Source of the DNA: an uncultured Clostridium sp.
GTDB taxonomy: Bacteria; Bacillota; Clostridia; Clostridiales; Clostridiaceae
Assembly: GCA_934746015.1 (NCBI GenBank)
Contig: CAKVEW010000006.1
Coordinates: 62,001-126,000, forward strand
Direction of reading: 5' to 3'
Length of the DNA: 64,000 nt
Position numbers and translations under genes: made by a program. Shown in pieces: positions 16,464-25,053 of the stretch. The notes beneath the pieces are model-generated. The model was not told the DNA's origin. It worked only from the letters and a program-made list of their open reading frames with translations, and made no database searches. Numbering within the stretch: position 1 is the first letter of the stretch; every line of letters starts with the position of its first letter.

Positions 16464-17228
16464 TTATACTTTCTTATAAATAAAAGTAGATACCTTTTCT
16501 AATTGAAAATCCTTATAATTATAGATACTTTCTGTAGCTCCTACAAATAACATTCCACCTTTTTTTAATGAGTCAGAAAACTTTTTGAATATTTCCTTCT
16601 TAACATCATTTTTAAAATAAATTATTACATTTCTACATACGATTAAATCGAAATTAGTATCATATTTATCTAATATTAAATCATGATTTTTAAATGTAAC
16701 CATAGATTTAATTTTTTCACTAACAATATACTTATCATTTATAATATTAAAATATTTTCTTTTAAAAGTTTCATTTACGTTTTTCATCTCTACTGATTGG
16801 TACTGACCAAGTTCAGCCTTTTTCAAGATATTTTTATCAATATCAGTTGCTAATATATCTACTTTAAGCCTTGGATTTATATCATCAATTATCATTGCTA
16901 TACTGTAAGGTTCACAGCCCATAGAACATGCAGCACTCCAAATCTTTAATTTTGAATTATTTTTGCTATACTCTCTTATAATTCCTTGTAATTCAAAAAA
17001 CAATTCTGGATTTCTAAAAAATTCTGTAACATTTATTGTTACGAAATCCAAAAACTTTTCTCTTTGTTCTTTATTTAATAAAAGAACTTTCTTGTATTCA
17101 TCTAAAGTTTCTATACCAGACCTTGACATTAAGCTTCCTATTCTTCTATTTAACTGCTCAGGTTTGTAAGCATTTAAATCAATTTTAAATTCCTTATAAA
17201 TCCAATTATGAAAATCTATAAATTCCAT
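16464..17228 (-). CDS. cheR: Chemoreceptor glutamate methyltransferase CheR
   Basis: A 254-residue CheR with the helical N-terminal domain and the SAM-binding domain: TEFFRNPELFFEL, IWSAACSMGCEPYSIAMI and LIVCRNVIIYF are conserved. It methylates receptor glutamates for adaptation, opposing CheB, encoded immediately upstream. No C-terminal TPR or receptor-tethering extension is seen. Confidence 0.95.
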   Translation of the reverse strand: MEFIDFHNWIYKEFKIDLNAYKPEQLNRRIGSLMSRSGIETLDEYKKVLLLNKEQREKFLDFVTINVTEFFRNPELFFELQGIIREYSKNNSKLKIWSAACSMGCEPYSIAMIIDDINPRLKVDILATDIDKNILKKAELGQYQSVEMKNVNETFKRKYFNIINDKYIVSEKIKSMVTFKNHDLILDKYDTNFDLIVCRNVIIYFKNDVKKEIFKKFSDSLKKGGMLFVGATESIYNYKDFQLEKVSTFIYKKV

Positions 17229-17236
17229 ATCTACTC

Positions 17237-17827
17237 CTAATTTTTCTTAATTAAGTCTTTTATCTTGAAAGCTATATCCTTTAATGGAATTACATAATCA
17301 ACGCAACCAGTTTCATATGCACACTTTGGCATTCCATAAATTACTGAACTATTTTCATCTTGTGCTATAGTTATACCTTTATTCATTTTTACAACAACTG
17401 TTCCCTCAGCACCATCTTTGCCCATTCCTGTAAGTACAACAGATATAATTCTATTTCCATACACTGAGGAAGCAGATATAAATAGCTTGTCTACAGCCGG
17501 TCTAACGCCCCATATTGGCTCTTCATTAGTTAATTTTATAATTCCAGGTTCCCTAACTATCATATGATATCCACCTGGCGCTATATAAACTTTATTCTTT
17601 TCTATCCTCATGCCATCACTTGCCTCTAAAACATCCAAAGAACATTTCTTATTTAACCTTTCAGCAAAGGATTTAGTAAAGCCACTAGGCATATGTTGTA
17701 CAATTAGTACTGCAACATTTAATTTTCTTGTCAATTGAGTTATTGTACTTTCTATAGCATTTGGACCACCAGTAGAGGCTCCTATTAATATAATATCCTT
17801 ATTTTCCATTACTGAATCACGCCTCAA
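17237..17827 (-). CDS. cheB: CheB-type methylesterase, catalytic domain only
   Basis: This 196-residue protein is the CheB esterase/deamidase domain with its catalytic triad S18 (IGASTGGP), H45 (VQHMPSGF) and D138 (GMGKDGAEG). The receiver domain and linker that normally precede it are missing, so it cannot be activated by CheA phosphorylation in the classical way. The TTG at 17827 is used because AAGGGGGT lies eight bases before it. An ATG at 17809 (MENKDI) is the alternative, with the weaker AGGCGTGA. It sits between cheD and cheR in a complete adaptation gene set. Confidence 0.9.
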   Translation of the reverse strand: MRRDSVMENKDIILIGASTGGPNAIESTITQLTRKLNVAVLIVQHMPSGFTKSFAERLNKKCSLDVLEASDGMRIEKNKVYIAPGGYHMIVREPGIIKLTNEEPIWGVRPAVDKLFISASSVYGNRIISVVLTGMGKDGAEGTVVVKMNKGITIAQDENSSVIYGMPKCAYETGCVDYVIPLKDIAFKIKDLIKKN

Positions 17828-17843
17828 TACTGCAAACCCCCTT

Positions 17844-18344
17844 CTAGAGATTTTTCAAACTACTTCCAATACTTCTAACAGTCACTAAGCCATCTTTACT
17901 TTCGATAATCATAGTTCTACCTTTATTACCGCCAATATCTTCTCCCATAATTGGAATTGATAATTTCTTTATAGCATTAATAACTGCTTCTCCATTTCTT
18001 TTTCCTATATCACTAATAACTTTTTTATCTGGGAAATTAAACATAGATGCTCCACCTGCAATTTTAGCTGTAATATTCTCTTTTTTACATCCATAAATTA
18101 TCATTTCATTAAATAAAGTTTCAACACCTAAATCTGCATACTTTAATGGGTTTACTATGTTTTTAAACTGTTTACTATCTGGTAGCATAATATGTACTAA
18201 TCCTGCAATTTTCTTTTCTTTATCATATAAAGCAATTCCAATGCAAGATCCTAGACCCATTGTAATTAGTTTATCTGGGGATGCTACTATTGCACTATCT
18301 GCTATTCCAACCCTAACCTCTTTTATGTCATTCAAGAATTTCAC
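17844..18344 (-). CDS. cheD: Chemoreceptor glutamine deamidase CheD
   Basis: A 166-residue CheD with catalytic C34 in GLGSCIGIALYD and H51 in GLVHIMLPDS. It deamidates receptor glutamines and, in Bacillus, stimulates CheC. Its start overlaps the end of the upstream cheW by four bases. Length is normal. Confidence 0.95.
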   Translation of the reverse strand: MKFLNDIKEVRVGIADSAIVASPDKLITMGLGSCIGIALYDKEKKIAGLVHIMLPDSKQFKNIVNPLKYADLGVETLFNEMIIYGCKKENITAKIAGGASMFNFPDKKVISDIGKRNGEAVINAIKKLSIPIMGEDIGGNKGRTMIIESKDGLVTVRSIGSSLKNL

Positions 18345-18787
18345 CCCTGAAAAATAATTTCTTCTTCTTCAACTGTCAAAACATTCTCTAAGTCAAGCAT
18401 AATTATTATATTTTCTTTTTTCTTTATAAAACCTTTAATATACCTTTTTGAGATTAAAGTTGTAAGACTATCTGGCTTTTTAATTTCTTCATCTAAAATA
18501 CTTACTACTTCACTAACACTATCAACTAAAATTCCAAACTTTCCATTATCCCTTTTTACAACAATTATCTTTTTATCTAAAGTATTTTCCACTTTCAATT
18601 TAAATTTATCTACAAGATTAATAATTGGTAAAACACTATTTTCATAGTTTATTACACCATCCAAAAAGCTTGGAGAATCAGGAAGGGTCGTTGGTTCTTC
18701 ATATCCTAAAATTCTCTCTACCTCCATAATATCAGTTGCATAGAATTCATTTCCTAACTTAAAAACTAATATTTTTATTTCTCTCAT
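18341..18787 (-). CDS. cheW: CheW-family coupling protein (first copy)
   Basis: A 148-residue CheW-like protein (ILVFKLGNEFYATDIMEVER; LPDSPSFLDGVINYENSVLP). The usual N-L-R-G signature is altered to NYENS, so it is more divergent than the second CheW. It has no receiver domain, so it is not CheV. It overlaps cheD by four bases. It may couple a different receptor subset; that is speculation. Confidence 0.85.
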   Translation of the reverse strand: MREIKILVFKLGNEFYATDIMEVERILGYEEPTTLPDSPSFLDGVINYENSVLPIINLVDKFKLKVENTLDKKIIVVKRDNGKFGILVDSVSEVVSILDEEIKKPDSLTTLISKRYIKGFIKKKENIIIMLDLENVLTVEEEEIIFQG

Positions 18788-18800
18788 TTCTCATATCCTC

Positions 18801-20561
18801 CTATAGAAGTAGCTTATCTACTGCTAAGTTACCATCTTTCTCAATATATACATGAATATTTTTTGATGCCTTGTCCAAAATATACTTCTTATTTCCAATT
18901 ACAAAAGTAGTATTACGATAAGCAACATCAACATAAATATTTCCATGCTTACCTACTTCTAAAATAGTAGCTACTCCTGACTCACTGCCAACTATAGATG
19001 CCTTTATTAAATCATCAGCTTTTAAATATCCACCTCTGCAAATCACTTTTTCTGTAGTAAATATAATGCTTTTTGTTGCATACAGTTCACTTGTAAATAA
19101 TCCTCTTCCAGATATATTAATACTACCAACTATATCAATTTTTGATTCTTGAGCATATTCCATATTTAAATTAGCTTCGATAATAACATCTTCCTCTAAG
19201 TCTAGAAGTTCTTCATCAATACAATAAACTATCTTTTCTATTTCAGAAACATCCTTTATACTACTTGGTGCAGCTCCTAAAAGTTTTGATTTCACTAATT
19301 TTATTACATTAGAATCCTTATCACCATCTATTGCAGCATTAGATATAGCCTTAATAAGTATTTTAGATAGACTTTTAAACTTCTTTTCTATAATTGACTT
19401 AACTAACAAACCAATAGACATATCATTTTTTATTAAATTATTTTGCTTTAAATAATTTAAATTTGATACTAATGAATCTAAAATTTCTTTTAATTCTTTT
19501 AAATTATTAACCCTATCCGACTTTACTAGATTAACTCCGCCAATCTTAATATTAGAATTAACTATATTCCCTAGTATATCGCTAGAATTTTTTGCTTCTA
19601 TTTCTGCACTAAAAACTCCACCACGTATTAAAAGACTTCCACCTGAAACTACCTTCATCCCTTCAGTAACCTTCCCATTAATTTCTACATTGGCTGGAAA
19701 ATTAACATTTCCAGTAGAAATAGTAACATCCTTATTTAAAATATATTGTGGCTCCACCCAAACTTTATTTTTACCGAAATTCGGTTTACCATCAATGGTA
19801 GCCATAATTAAATTTTCATCAATTCTTGTTCCATTTCCCCATGAAAAGTTACTTTTTTTCTTTTGTTTTCCTGGAATAACTTGATTAAATATATTTATAC
19901 CTTCTATTCCGTTTTCCCCTTTTATAATTTCGGCCAATAAGTCATTAGCTTTAACACTTGTTATAGTATTAAATGATCTATAATCTATTTTTTCATTTTC
20001 TTCATAGCCTCTAATATTACTATTAAAAAAAATTTTTATTTTATCCTCTATTGGTGGTTTAGGAAGTTTTCCCTTTGATATCAATAAGTTCTTTACTTCT
20101 TGCATGTCTACTATTTGATTAATAATATCTTCATCTATCCCATAAGATATCTTCATTTTTTTTAATTCAGACATAATATCTTCTTTAGTAATATTAGGAG
20201 GAGCTTCCCCCTCCAATTCTATTACTTCTAAAGCTAAAGTAAAATTTTCATCCATATCCTTTAAAATATATTTTTTTTCTTTTTCATATTTTATTGAAAT
20301 ATAGGCTTCCATACCATCTTTACTATGACTTATTTCAACATTCCTTTTAGCTTCCATTTTTAATTCTTTAAATTCGATTATATTTTCTTCTTTTACTTTC
20401 AATGGTCTAGTTACAATTTCTCCATCAATATAAAGACTACCTTTTGATGGTGGAATAATTATAGAGAAATTACCATTTCCAATGGGATTTCTTACTATTA
20501 TCTTATTTTCTTTTACACGAACACTTCCATTTTCATTTATTATTTTTTCACTTTCATGCAT
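18801..20561 (-). CDS. FapA-family (DUF342) polymer-like beta-solenoid protein
   Basis: A 586-residue FapA/DUF342 protein: an N-terminal region followed by a parallel beta-helix (GNVNFPANVEINGKVTEGMK, VVSGGSLLIRGGVFSAEIEA and later GSINISGRGLFTSELYATKS). A helical insert separates the two solenoid segments. ATG 20561 (MHESEKIINENG) has GAGGGAG nine bases upstream and is preferred to an earlier start at 20615. It heads the chemotaxis operon, 13 bases before cheW. FapA proteins often lie in flagellar/chemotaxis operons of Firmicutes, but their biochemical role is unclear. Confidence 0.88.
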   Translation of the reverse strand: MHESEKIINENGSVRVKENKIIVRNPIGNGNFSIIIPPSKGSLYIDGEIVTRPLKVKEENIIEFKELKMEAKRNVEISHSKDGMEAYISIKYEKEKKYILKDMDENFTLALEVIELEGEAPPNITKEDIMSELKKMKISYGIDEDIINQIVDMQEVKNLLISKGKLPKPPIEDKIKIFFNSNIRGYEENEKIDYRSFNTITSVKANDLLAEIIKGENGIEGINIFNQVIPGKQKKKSNFSWGNGTRIDENLIMATIDGKPNFGKNKVWVEPQYILNKDVTISTGNVNFPANVEINGKVTEGMKVVSGGSLLIRGGVFSAEIEAKNSSDILGNIVNSNIKIGGVNLVKSDRVNNLKELKEILDSLVSNLNYLKQNNLIKNDMSIGLLVKSIIEKKFKSLSKILIKAISNAAIDGDKDSNVIKLVKSKLLGAAPSSIKDVSEIEKIVYCIDEELLDLEEDVIIEANLNMEYAQESKIDIVGSINISGRGLFTSELYATKSIIFTTEKVICRGGYLKADDLIKASIVGSESGVATILEVGKHGNIYVDVAYRNTTFVIGNKKYILDKASKNIHVYIEKDGNLAVDKLLL

Positions 20562-20605
20562 ATATAATAGCTCCCTCTTATTATTTAAATACCTATAATA
20601 AATAA

Positions 20606-20634
20606 ATAATATCATATTTTTTCATTATTTTGAA
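20606..20634 (-). promoter_or_regulatory. Sigma-A-type promoter of the chemotaxis operon
   Basis: Minus strand: TTCAAA (20634-20629), 17 bases, TATTAT (20611-20606), about 45 bases upstream of the fapA-like start codon. This is the only clear promoter before the eleven-gene operon. Confidence 0.5.
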
Positions 20635-20658
20635 TAATACTTAATTTATGATAAATAA

Positions 20659-21474
20659 TTATTTTTTAAATTTATTTATATATTTATTTATTTCCTCATT
20701 AAATTCTTTCATAAGCAATTGCATTATTTTATTATTGATATTTAATTGAATATTATCTACACTTGATATTGGAAGTATTTTAGGTGATGTTCCAGATATA
20801 AACATAGCATCAAAATTTTCTATATCCTTATAATTAATATTCTCCTCTTCAACCTTTATCCCTAATGATTTGGCAAGAGCTATAATCCTCCCCCTAGTTA
20901 CTCCAGGTAATACATCTTCTAATGGTGAAGTATACAGCTTATCTTCTTTAATCATAAATATATTGGATTTACTTCCTTCTGTTATGTATCCTTCATTATT
21001 TACAAGTATAGCTTCAAAAGCAGAAGCTTTATTTATTTCTTCAGTAACTCTTTCTCTAAAACTACTATCTACTACCTTAGCATTTGGATTTGTTCTTTCC
21101 CCATGAAATAATATAGTCTTTACACCACTCTTATATAACTCTATATCAGGATAATTATGTTTTATACTAAATACTTTCATAGTATCTGTTTTTATATCAA
21201 ATGTTAACTTTATATTACCATTTTCTATTTTATTTGCTTCAATTAATCTAGTTAAATATTCTCTTATTTTATCATAACTATATGAAAAGGTCTTATCCAT
21301 CAATCTAAAAGATGATTCTAACCTTTTAAGATGATCTTCATAAAACAATGGGACTTTATTAATTACCCTTATTACTTCATAAATTATCCTTCCACTCTCT
21401 GAAGAATCATTTGTATAATTTTTAATAGTTTCTAAATGACCATCCTCTAAATAATAATTTAAAATTGCTTCCAT
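20659..21474 (-). CDS. Class IV PLP-dependent aminotransferase / aminodeoxychorismate lyase-like
   Basis: A 271-residue fold-type IV PLP enzyme. The likely PLP lysine is in NPNAKVVDSSFRERV, and the conserved EGSKSNIFMIKEDKLYTSPL and GVTRGRI are typical. The class includes 4-amino-4-deoxychorismate lyase (PabC), branched-chain aminotransferase and D-amino acid aminotransferase. Size and sequence suit the PabC-like branch best, but no pabA/pabB neighbour is present to confirm folate synthesis. The stop is about 100 bases upstream of the fapA-like start. Confidence 0.82.
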   Translation of the reverse strand: MEAILNYYLEDGHLETIKNYTNDSSESGRIIYEVIRVINKVPLFYEDHLKRLESSFRLMDKTFSYSYDKIREYLTRLIEANKIENGNIKLTFDIKTDTMKVFSIKHNYPDIELYKSGVKTILFHGERTNPNAKVVDSSFRERVTEEINKASAFEAILVNNEGYITEGSKSNIFMIKEDKLYTSPLEDVLPGVTRGRIIALAKSLGIKVEEENINYKDIENFDAMFISGTSPKILPISSVDNIQLNINNKIMQLLMKEFNEEINKYINKFKK

Positions 21475-21489
21475 CTGTTTACCTCCTTA

Positions 21490-22128
21490 TTACTTCCACT
21501 TCAATACTTCAAAATCACTTTTCTTTTTATAATTAATTAAATAAGCATTGCCAACTAAATCTAAAAGAGGTTTATCTGATAATGAATCTGAAAACATATA
21601 TGAATTTTTATAATCAATTTCAATGTTCTTCTCTTTTAAAACTTCCTTTAACCTCTTTACCTTTTCTTCACCTTTACAATTTTCTCCATCCATTTTTCTA
21701 ATGAATTTTCCACCTTCCATTGAAAATCTTGTTCCAATTACCATATCTACTTCTTTTATTGCATAAAATTCATTCAAATAAAATTCAGGAGATGCAGATA
21801 TTAAATATATCATATACCCTTGTCCTTTTAGTTTCTTAATCATTTCTATTGCATCTTTATATAAAATTTTTTCTAAAACATCCTTATAAAAGTTCTTAAC
21901 TAAAACAGCCAAATCCTTTTCATCTATTTTATCTATAAATTTAAGAAAGCATTCCTTTACTCTTCTTTCATCATAAACTCCTACTTTATACATAACTCCA
22001 GAATAAATAGCTCTAGGTAAAAATCTAATATTCTTAAAATCATTAAATATTACATATTTATACAATTGCATTAATGTTTCTTTTCGAGTTATAGTATAGT
22101 CTACATCAAATAATGCCAATTTATCCAT
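21490..22128 (-). CDS. HAD-IB family phosphatase (phosphoserine phosphatase-like)
   Basis: A 212-residue HAD hydrolase with motif I LFDVDYTIT (nucleophile Asp), motif II LISASPEFYL and motif IV SDSLSDKPLL. A helical cap lies between motifs I and II, as in subfamily IB, which includes SerB-like phosphatases. The substrate is not predictable. ATG 22128 follows GGAGG by seven bases; a longer start at 22152 has no comparable site. It precedes the class IV aminotransferase by 15 bases, so the two are probably cotranscribed. Confidence 0.85.
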   Translation of the reverse strand: MDKLALFDVDYTITRKETLMQLYKYVIFNDFKNIRFLPRAIYSGVMYKVGVYDERRVKECFLKFIDKIDEKDLAVLVKNFYKDVLEKILYKDAIEMIKKLKGQGYMIYLISASPEFYLNEFYAIKEVDMVIGTRFSMEGGKFIRKMDGENCKGEEKVKRLKEVLKEKNIEIDYKNSYMFSDSLSDKPLLDLVGNAYLINYKKKSDFEVLKWK

Positions 22129-22195
22129 TCTTTTTCCTCCTAAGATTATCACAATTAAATTATATACTAAAATTTACTATTATTAAACAAAAAAA

Positions 22196-22262
22196 GGAGC
22201 TAAATATCATCTTCTTAGCTCCGTCCTAAACTACAAGTGGCTATAATATTACATTTATCTCC
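22196..22262 (-). repeat. 3'-end palindromic repeat, copy A (also a terminator)
   Basis: The element opens GGAGCTAAATAT and closes ACATTTATCTCC, an imperfect inverted repeat of about 67 bp. Within it, GGAGCTAA and TTAGCTCC form a hairpin followed by a T-run on the minus strand, so it can terminate the aminotransferase transcript (stop at 22292). It is related to copies at 24421 and 50790. Confidence 0.6.
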
Positions 22263-22291
22263 ATCTAAACTAAATGTAATAATGCCTCTTT

Positions 22292-23485
22292 TTATTTGAA
22301 TTTTTCAAGATATCTTTCAAGCCTATTTAATCCTTCTTCAATATCCTCTTTAGATGTAGCATAAGATAACCTTATATAGTCATCTAAACCAAATGCTATA
22401 CCTGGTATAACAGCTACTTTTTCTTCATCTAATAAACTCTTTGAAAATTCTAAAGATGAATTAATAACATTATTGGATATAGATTTGCCAAAGTATTCTC
22501 CTATATTTACCATTATATAAAATGCTCCCTTAGGCATAATATAAGAAATACCATTTATTTTGTTAAGCCTATCTACCATATAATTTCTTCTAACTTTAAA
22601 CTCTTCTATCATTTTGTTAAGACTTTCTTGTGATCCAGTTAAGGCTTCTATTGCTGCATATTGAGAAATTGAATTAATATTAGATGTTACATGACTTTGA
22701 ATACTACTCATAAGTTTAGCAATTTCTTTATTTGAAGCAGAATATCCTACTCTCCAACCAGTCATAGCATAAGATTTAGATAACCCATTAATTACAATAG
22801 TTCTGTTATATGCATCTTCTGATATAGAAGCAATACTGACATGCTTATTTTCATCATAAATTAGCTTTTCATATATTTCATCTGATATTATTATTAAATC
22901 ATTTTCCTTTGCAAATTCTGCAATTTCAACAAGCTCTTCTCTTGAATATATACTTCCGGTAGGATTATTAGGACTATTTAAAAGTATTGCTTTAGTTTTG
23001 CTTGTAACTACTTTTCTTAAATCATCAATTTTATATTTATAGTCATTTTCTTTTAGGTTATGAACAAAAACAGGCACTCCATCCGCCAATTTTATAAGTT
23101 CTGGATAGCTAACCCAATATGGAATAGGAATTATTACTTCATCGCCTTTATTTAATATAGCTAAAAAAGTATTTGCTAAACTTTGTTTTGCCCCTGTAGA
23201 TACTACTATTTGATTTGGCTCATATAGTAAATCATTATCATTTTTAAATTTTGTACAAATAGCCTTTCTTAACTCTAAAATGCCACTTGTAGGTGTATAT
23301 TTTGTTTTACCATCCTTCATTGCCCTTATTGCTGCATTTATAATATTTTCAGGTGTGTTAAAATCTGGTTCACCTGCACTAAAACTAATTACATTTACTC
23401 CTGACTCTTTTAAAGCCTTTGCCTTAGCTGTAATTTCTAATGTTATAGATGGATTAATTTCCATTGCCTTATTAGATAAATCCAT
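22292..23485 (-). CDS. Class I/II PLP-dependent aminotransferase, aspartate aminotransferase type
   Basis: A 397-residue fold-type I aminotransferase. VISFSAGEPDFNTPENI, the SPNNPTGSIYS loop, the PLP lysine in NGLSKSYAMTGWRVGY and the C-terminal RLSYATSKEDIEEGL arginine are in place. The closest well-known group is bacterial aspartate aminotransferase AspB-type (class Ib). ATG 23485 is chosen because GGGGGG lies six bases upstream; ATGs at 23491 and 23500 abut or precede that site. The PHP-domain gene lies just upstream. Confidence 0.92.
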   Translation of the reverse strand: MDLSNKAMEINPSITLEITAKAKALKESGVNVISFSAGEPDFNTPENIINAAIRAMKDGKTKYTPTSGILELRKAICTKFKNDNDLLYEPNQIVVSTGAKQSLANTFLAILNKGDEVIIPIPYWVSYPELIKLADGVPVFVHNLKENDYKYKIDDLRKVVTSKTKAILLNSPNNPTGSIYSREELVEIAEFAKENDLIIISDEIYEKLIYDENKHVSIASISEDAYNRTIVINGLSKSYAMTGWRVGYSASNKEIAKLMSSIQSHVTSNINSISQYAAIEALTGSQESLNKMIEEFKVRRNYMVDRLNKINGISYIMPKGAFYIMVNIGEYFGKSISNNVINSSLEFSKSLLDEEKVAVIPGIAFGLDDYIRLSYATSKEDIEEGLNRLERYLEKFK

Positions 23486-23513
23486 TGCCATCCCCCCCAT
23501 TTATTTAATTAAG

Positions 23514-24335
23514 TTATTTAATTAAGTTAATTAATTTATTTAATAAATCTTCATTAATTCCATAGCTTCCTATTAAATTTTCCTTTAATCCTTCTTTGCC
23601 ATGAAAATCACTACCACCTGTAATCAATAACTTATACTTCCTTGCTAAATTATAAAAATTATTACTTTGTTCTTTAGAATGACTAGGGTGATATACCTCT
23701 ATTCCTTTTAATCCAAAAAACTTTAAATTTTTAATTATATTTTCTACTGCTAATGATTTATATATTTGTCCAGGATGAGCCAATACAGGTATTCCTCCTG
23801 CATTATTTATCACTTGTATAGCTTCTTTATAATTTAATTTATATCCTTTTACGTAAGCTTCTTTTCCTTTGACTAAATGATTAGTAAAAGCTGCTTTATA
23901 ACTATCATAATATCCTTTTTTAACCATAGCATTAGCAACATGACTTCTTCCTACTGTAGCGTTTAAATCTACTCCTAGATCTTCAATATTTAAACTAATA
24001 TCTTCTTTTTTTAGTTTAAACAGTATTTCATTAATTCTTTCTATTCTTTCCTTATTTAATTTATTTACAGTATTTATCAATTCCAGATTATTTATATCTA
24101 TAAAATAGCCCAATATATGTAGTTCTATATCTTCAAATTCAGCACTTATTTCTATGCCTGGTATAACTTCAATATCATTATATATATTCTTAGTAACATA
24201 TTGAGAAGAAATAGAATCATGGTCAGTTATGGAAATACTTTTAACCCCTAAATTTATAGCATTATCAATTATCTCTTCTGGTGACATGGTACCATCTGAA
24301 TAGTTAGAATGAATATGTAAATCTGCATACTTCAT
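23514..24335 (-). CDS. PHP-domain phosphoesterase (TrpH/YciV-like)
   Basis: A 273-residue PHP protein. The metal-binding motifs DLHIHSNYSDG, ITDHDS, LAHPGQ and GGSDFHG are complete. E. coli YciV (RNase AM) has this architecture and acts as a 5'-3' exonuclease on short RNA or nucleoside 3',5'-bisphosphates. Activity here is inferred only from family. The stop is about 14 bases before the aminotransferase reading frame. Confidence 0.85.
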   Translation of the reverse strand: MKYADLHIHSNYSDGTMSPEEIIDNAINLGVKSISITDHDSISSQYVTKNIYNDIEVIPGIEISAEFEDIELHILGYFIDINNLELINTVNKLNKERIERINEILFKLKKEDISLNIEDLGVDLNATVGRSHVANAMVKKGYYDSYKAAFTNHLVKGKEAYVKGYKLNYKEAIQVINNAGGIPVLAHPGQIYKSLAVENIIKNLKFFGLKGIEVYHPSHSKEQSNNFYNLARKYKLLITGGSDFHGKEGLKENLIGSYGINEDLLNKLINLIK

Positions 24336-24420
24336 ATTAACACCCTATTTCTTAAGTTTATATTAAGAATATATCATTATTAATATGAAATGACAATAAG
24401 AAAGTTCCCTATGTAATCTT

Positions 24421-24471
24421 GCTTATGACCTAGGATTCACTCCAAGTCACAGTCATATAATATTTATCTCC
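24421..24471 (-). repeat. 3'-end palindromic repeat, copy B
   Basis: This partial copy shares CTCCAAGTCAC and CATATAATATTTA(T/G) with copy C at 50790 and ends in ATCTCC like copy A. On the minus strand TATGAC pairs with GTCATA around an inner CTTGGA/TCCTAG hairpin. It lies about 65 bases 3' of the DUF1292 stop, past that gene's terminator. Confidence 0.5.
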
Positions 24472-24502
24472 GTATACACTAAAGAATTGAATTTATTAAA
24501 AT

Positions 24503-24529
24503 AAAAAAAGACACTTTCGTGCCTTTTTA
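24503..24529 (-). terminator. Terminator of the DUF1292 gene
   Basis: Minus strand: GGCAC-GAAA-GTGTC with a following T-run (TTTTTTTA), immediately after the stop codon at 24536. Confidence 0.75.
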
Positions 24530-24535
24530 TAATTC

Positions 24536-24868
24536 CTATTCTGATAATTCTTCACTATAGAATTTTGATACTCTGTCGAATTCATCTTCTTCTGGAATTA
24601 TTAACTCTCCATCTTCTGTTGATCTAAATAAGTATACTGAATCCTCATTAGGATCTTGAGCTAAAATATATTCATTTTCTTCGAATTCAAATGCATCTAT
24701 TATTGGACAAGAGATTACATTACCGTTATCATCTTCTAAATCTACTACAAAGTGTTCATGATGATCTTCGCCACATCCACATTCATCATTATGTTCATGT
24801 CCATGATCATGACCACATCCACATGTATTTTCTTCTTCATTGCATCCACATTTCTTTTCATTATCCAT
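24536..24868 (-). CDS. DUF1292 protein with a Cys/His-rich N-terminal tail
   Basis: The C-terminal 70 residues (ENGNVISCPIIDAFEFE-type core, here DDNGNVISCPIIDAFEFEEN, then EYILAQDP) match DUF1292/YrzB, small proteins of unknown function in Firmicutes. The first 40 residues are unusual: CGC, CGCGHDHGHEH and CGCGEDHHEH form a dense Cys/His cluster likely to bind zinc, nickel or another soft metal. There is no signal peptide. Whether the tail senses, stores or delivers metal is unknown. The gene is monocistronic, with a good GGAGG site and its own terminator. Confidence 0.85.
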   Translation of the reverse strand: MDNEKKCGCNEEENTCGCGHDHGHEHNDECGCGEDHHEHFVVDLEDDNGNVISCPIIDAFEFEENEYILAQDPNEDSVYLFRSTEDGELIIPEEDEFDRVSKFYSEELSE

Positions 24869-24979
24869 TTTAAAATCCTCCTCTTTAATGAGTTTAATGT
24901 TCTATTTAATTCTACCCTTAATTTATTAAAATTAAAAGTAAAACATTTAAATTTATTATATTATTTTTAAAAATAATAT

Positions 24980-25022
24980 AAGTCTCACTCTTTAATGATA
25001 TTGTCATCAAAGAATGAGACTT
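24980..25022 (-). terminator. Terminator of the surface protein gene
   Basis: A strong stem with arms AAGTCTCA(C/T)TCTTT and AAAGAATGAGACTT lies 32 bases after the stop codon of the 908-residue gene. A T/A-rich run follows on the minus strand. Confidence 0.7.
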
Positions 25023-25053
25023 ATTTAATATGAAAATTTAGTTATTATTTTAT

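Noticed and set aside
24691-24970. His-rich plus-strand frames opposite the DUF1292 gene
   Set aside because: They are the reverse complement of the Cys/His-rich tail and have no initiation signal.
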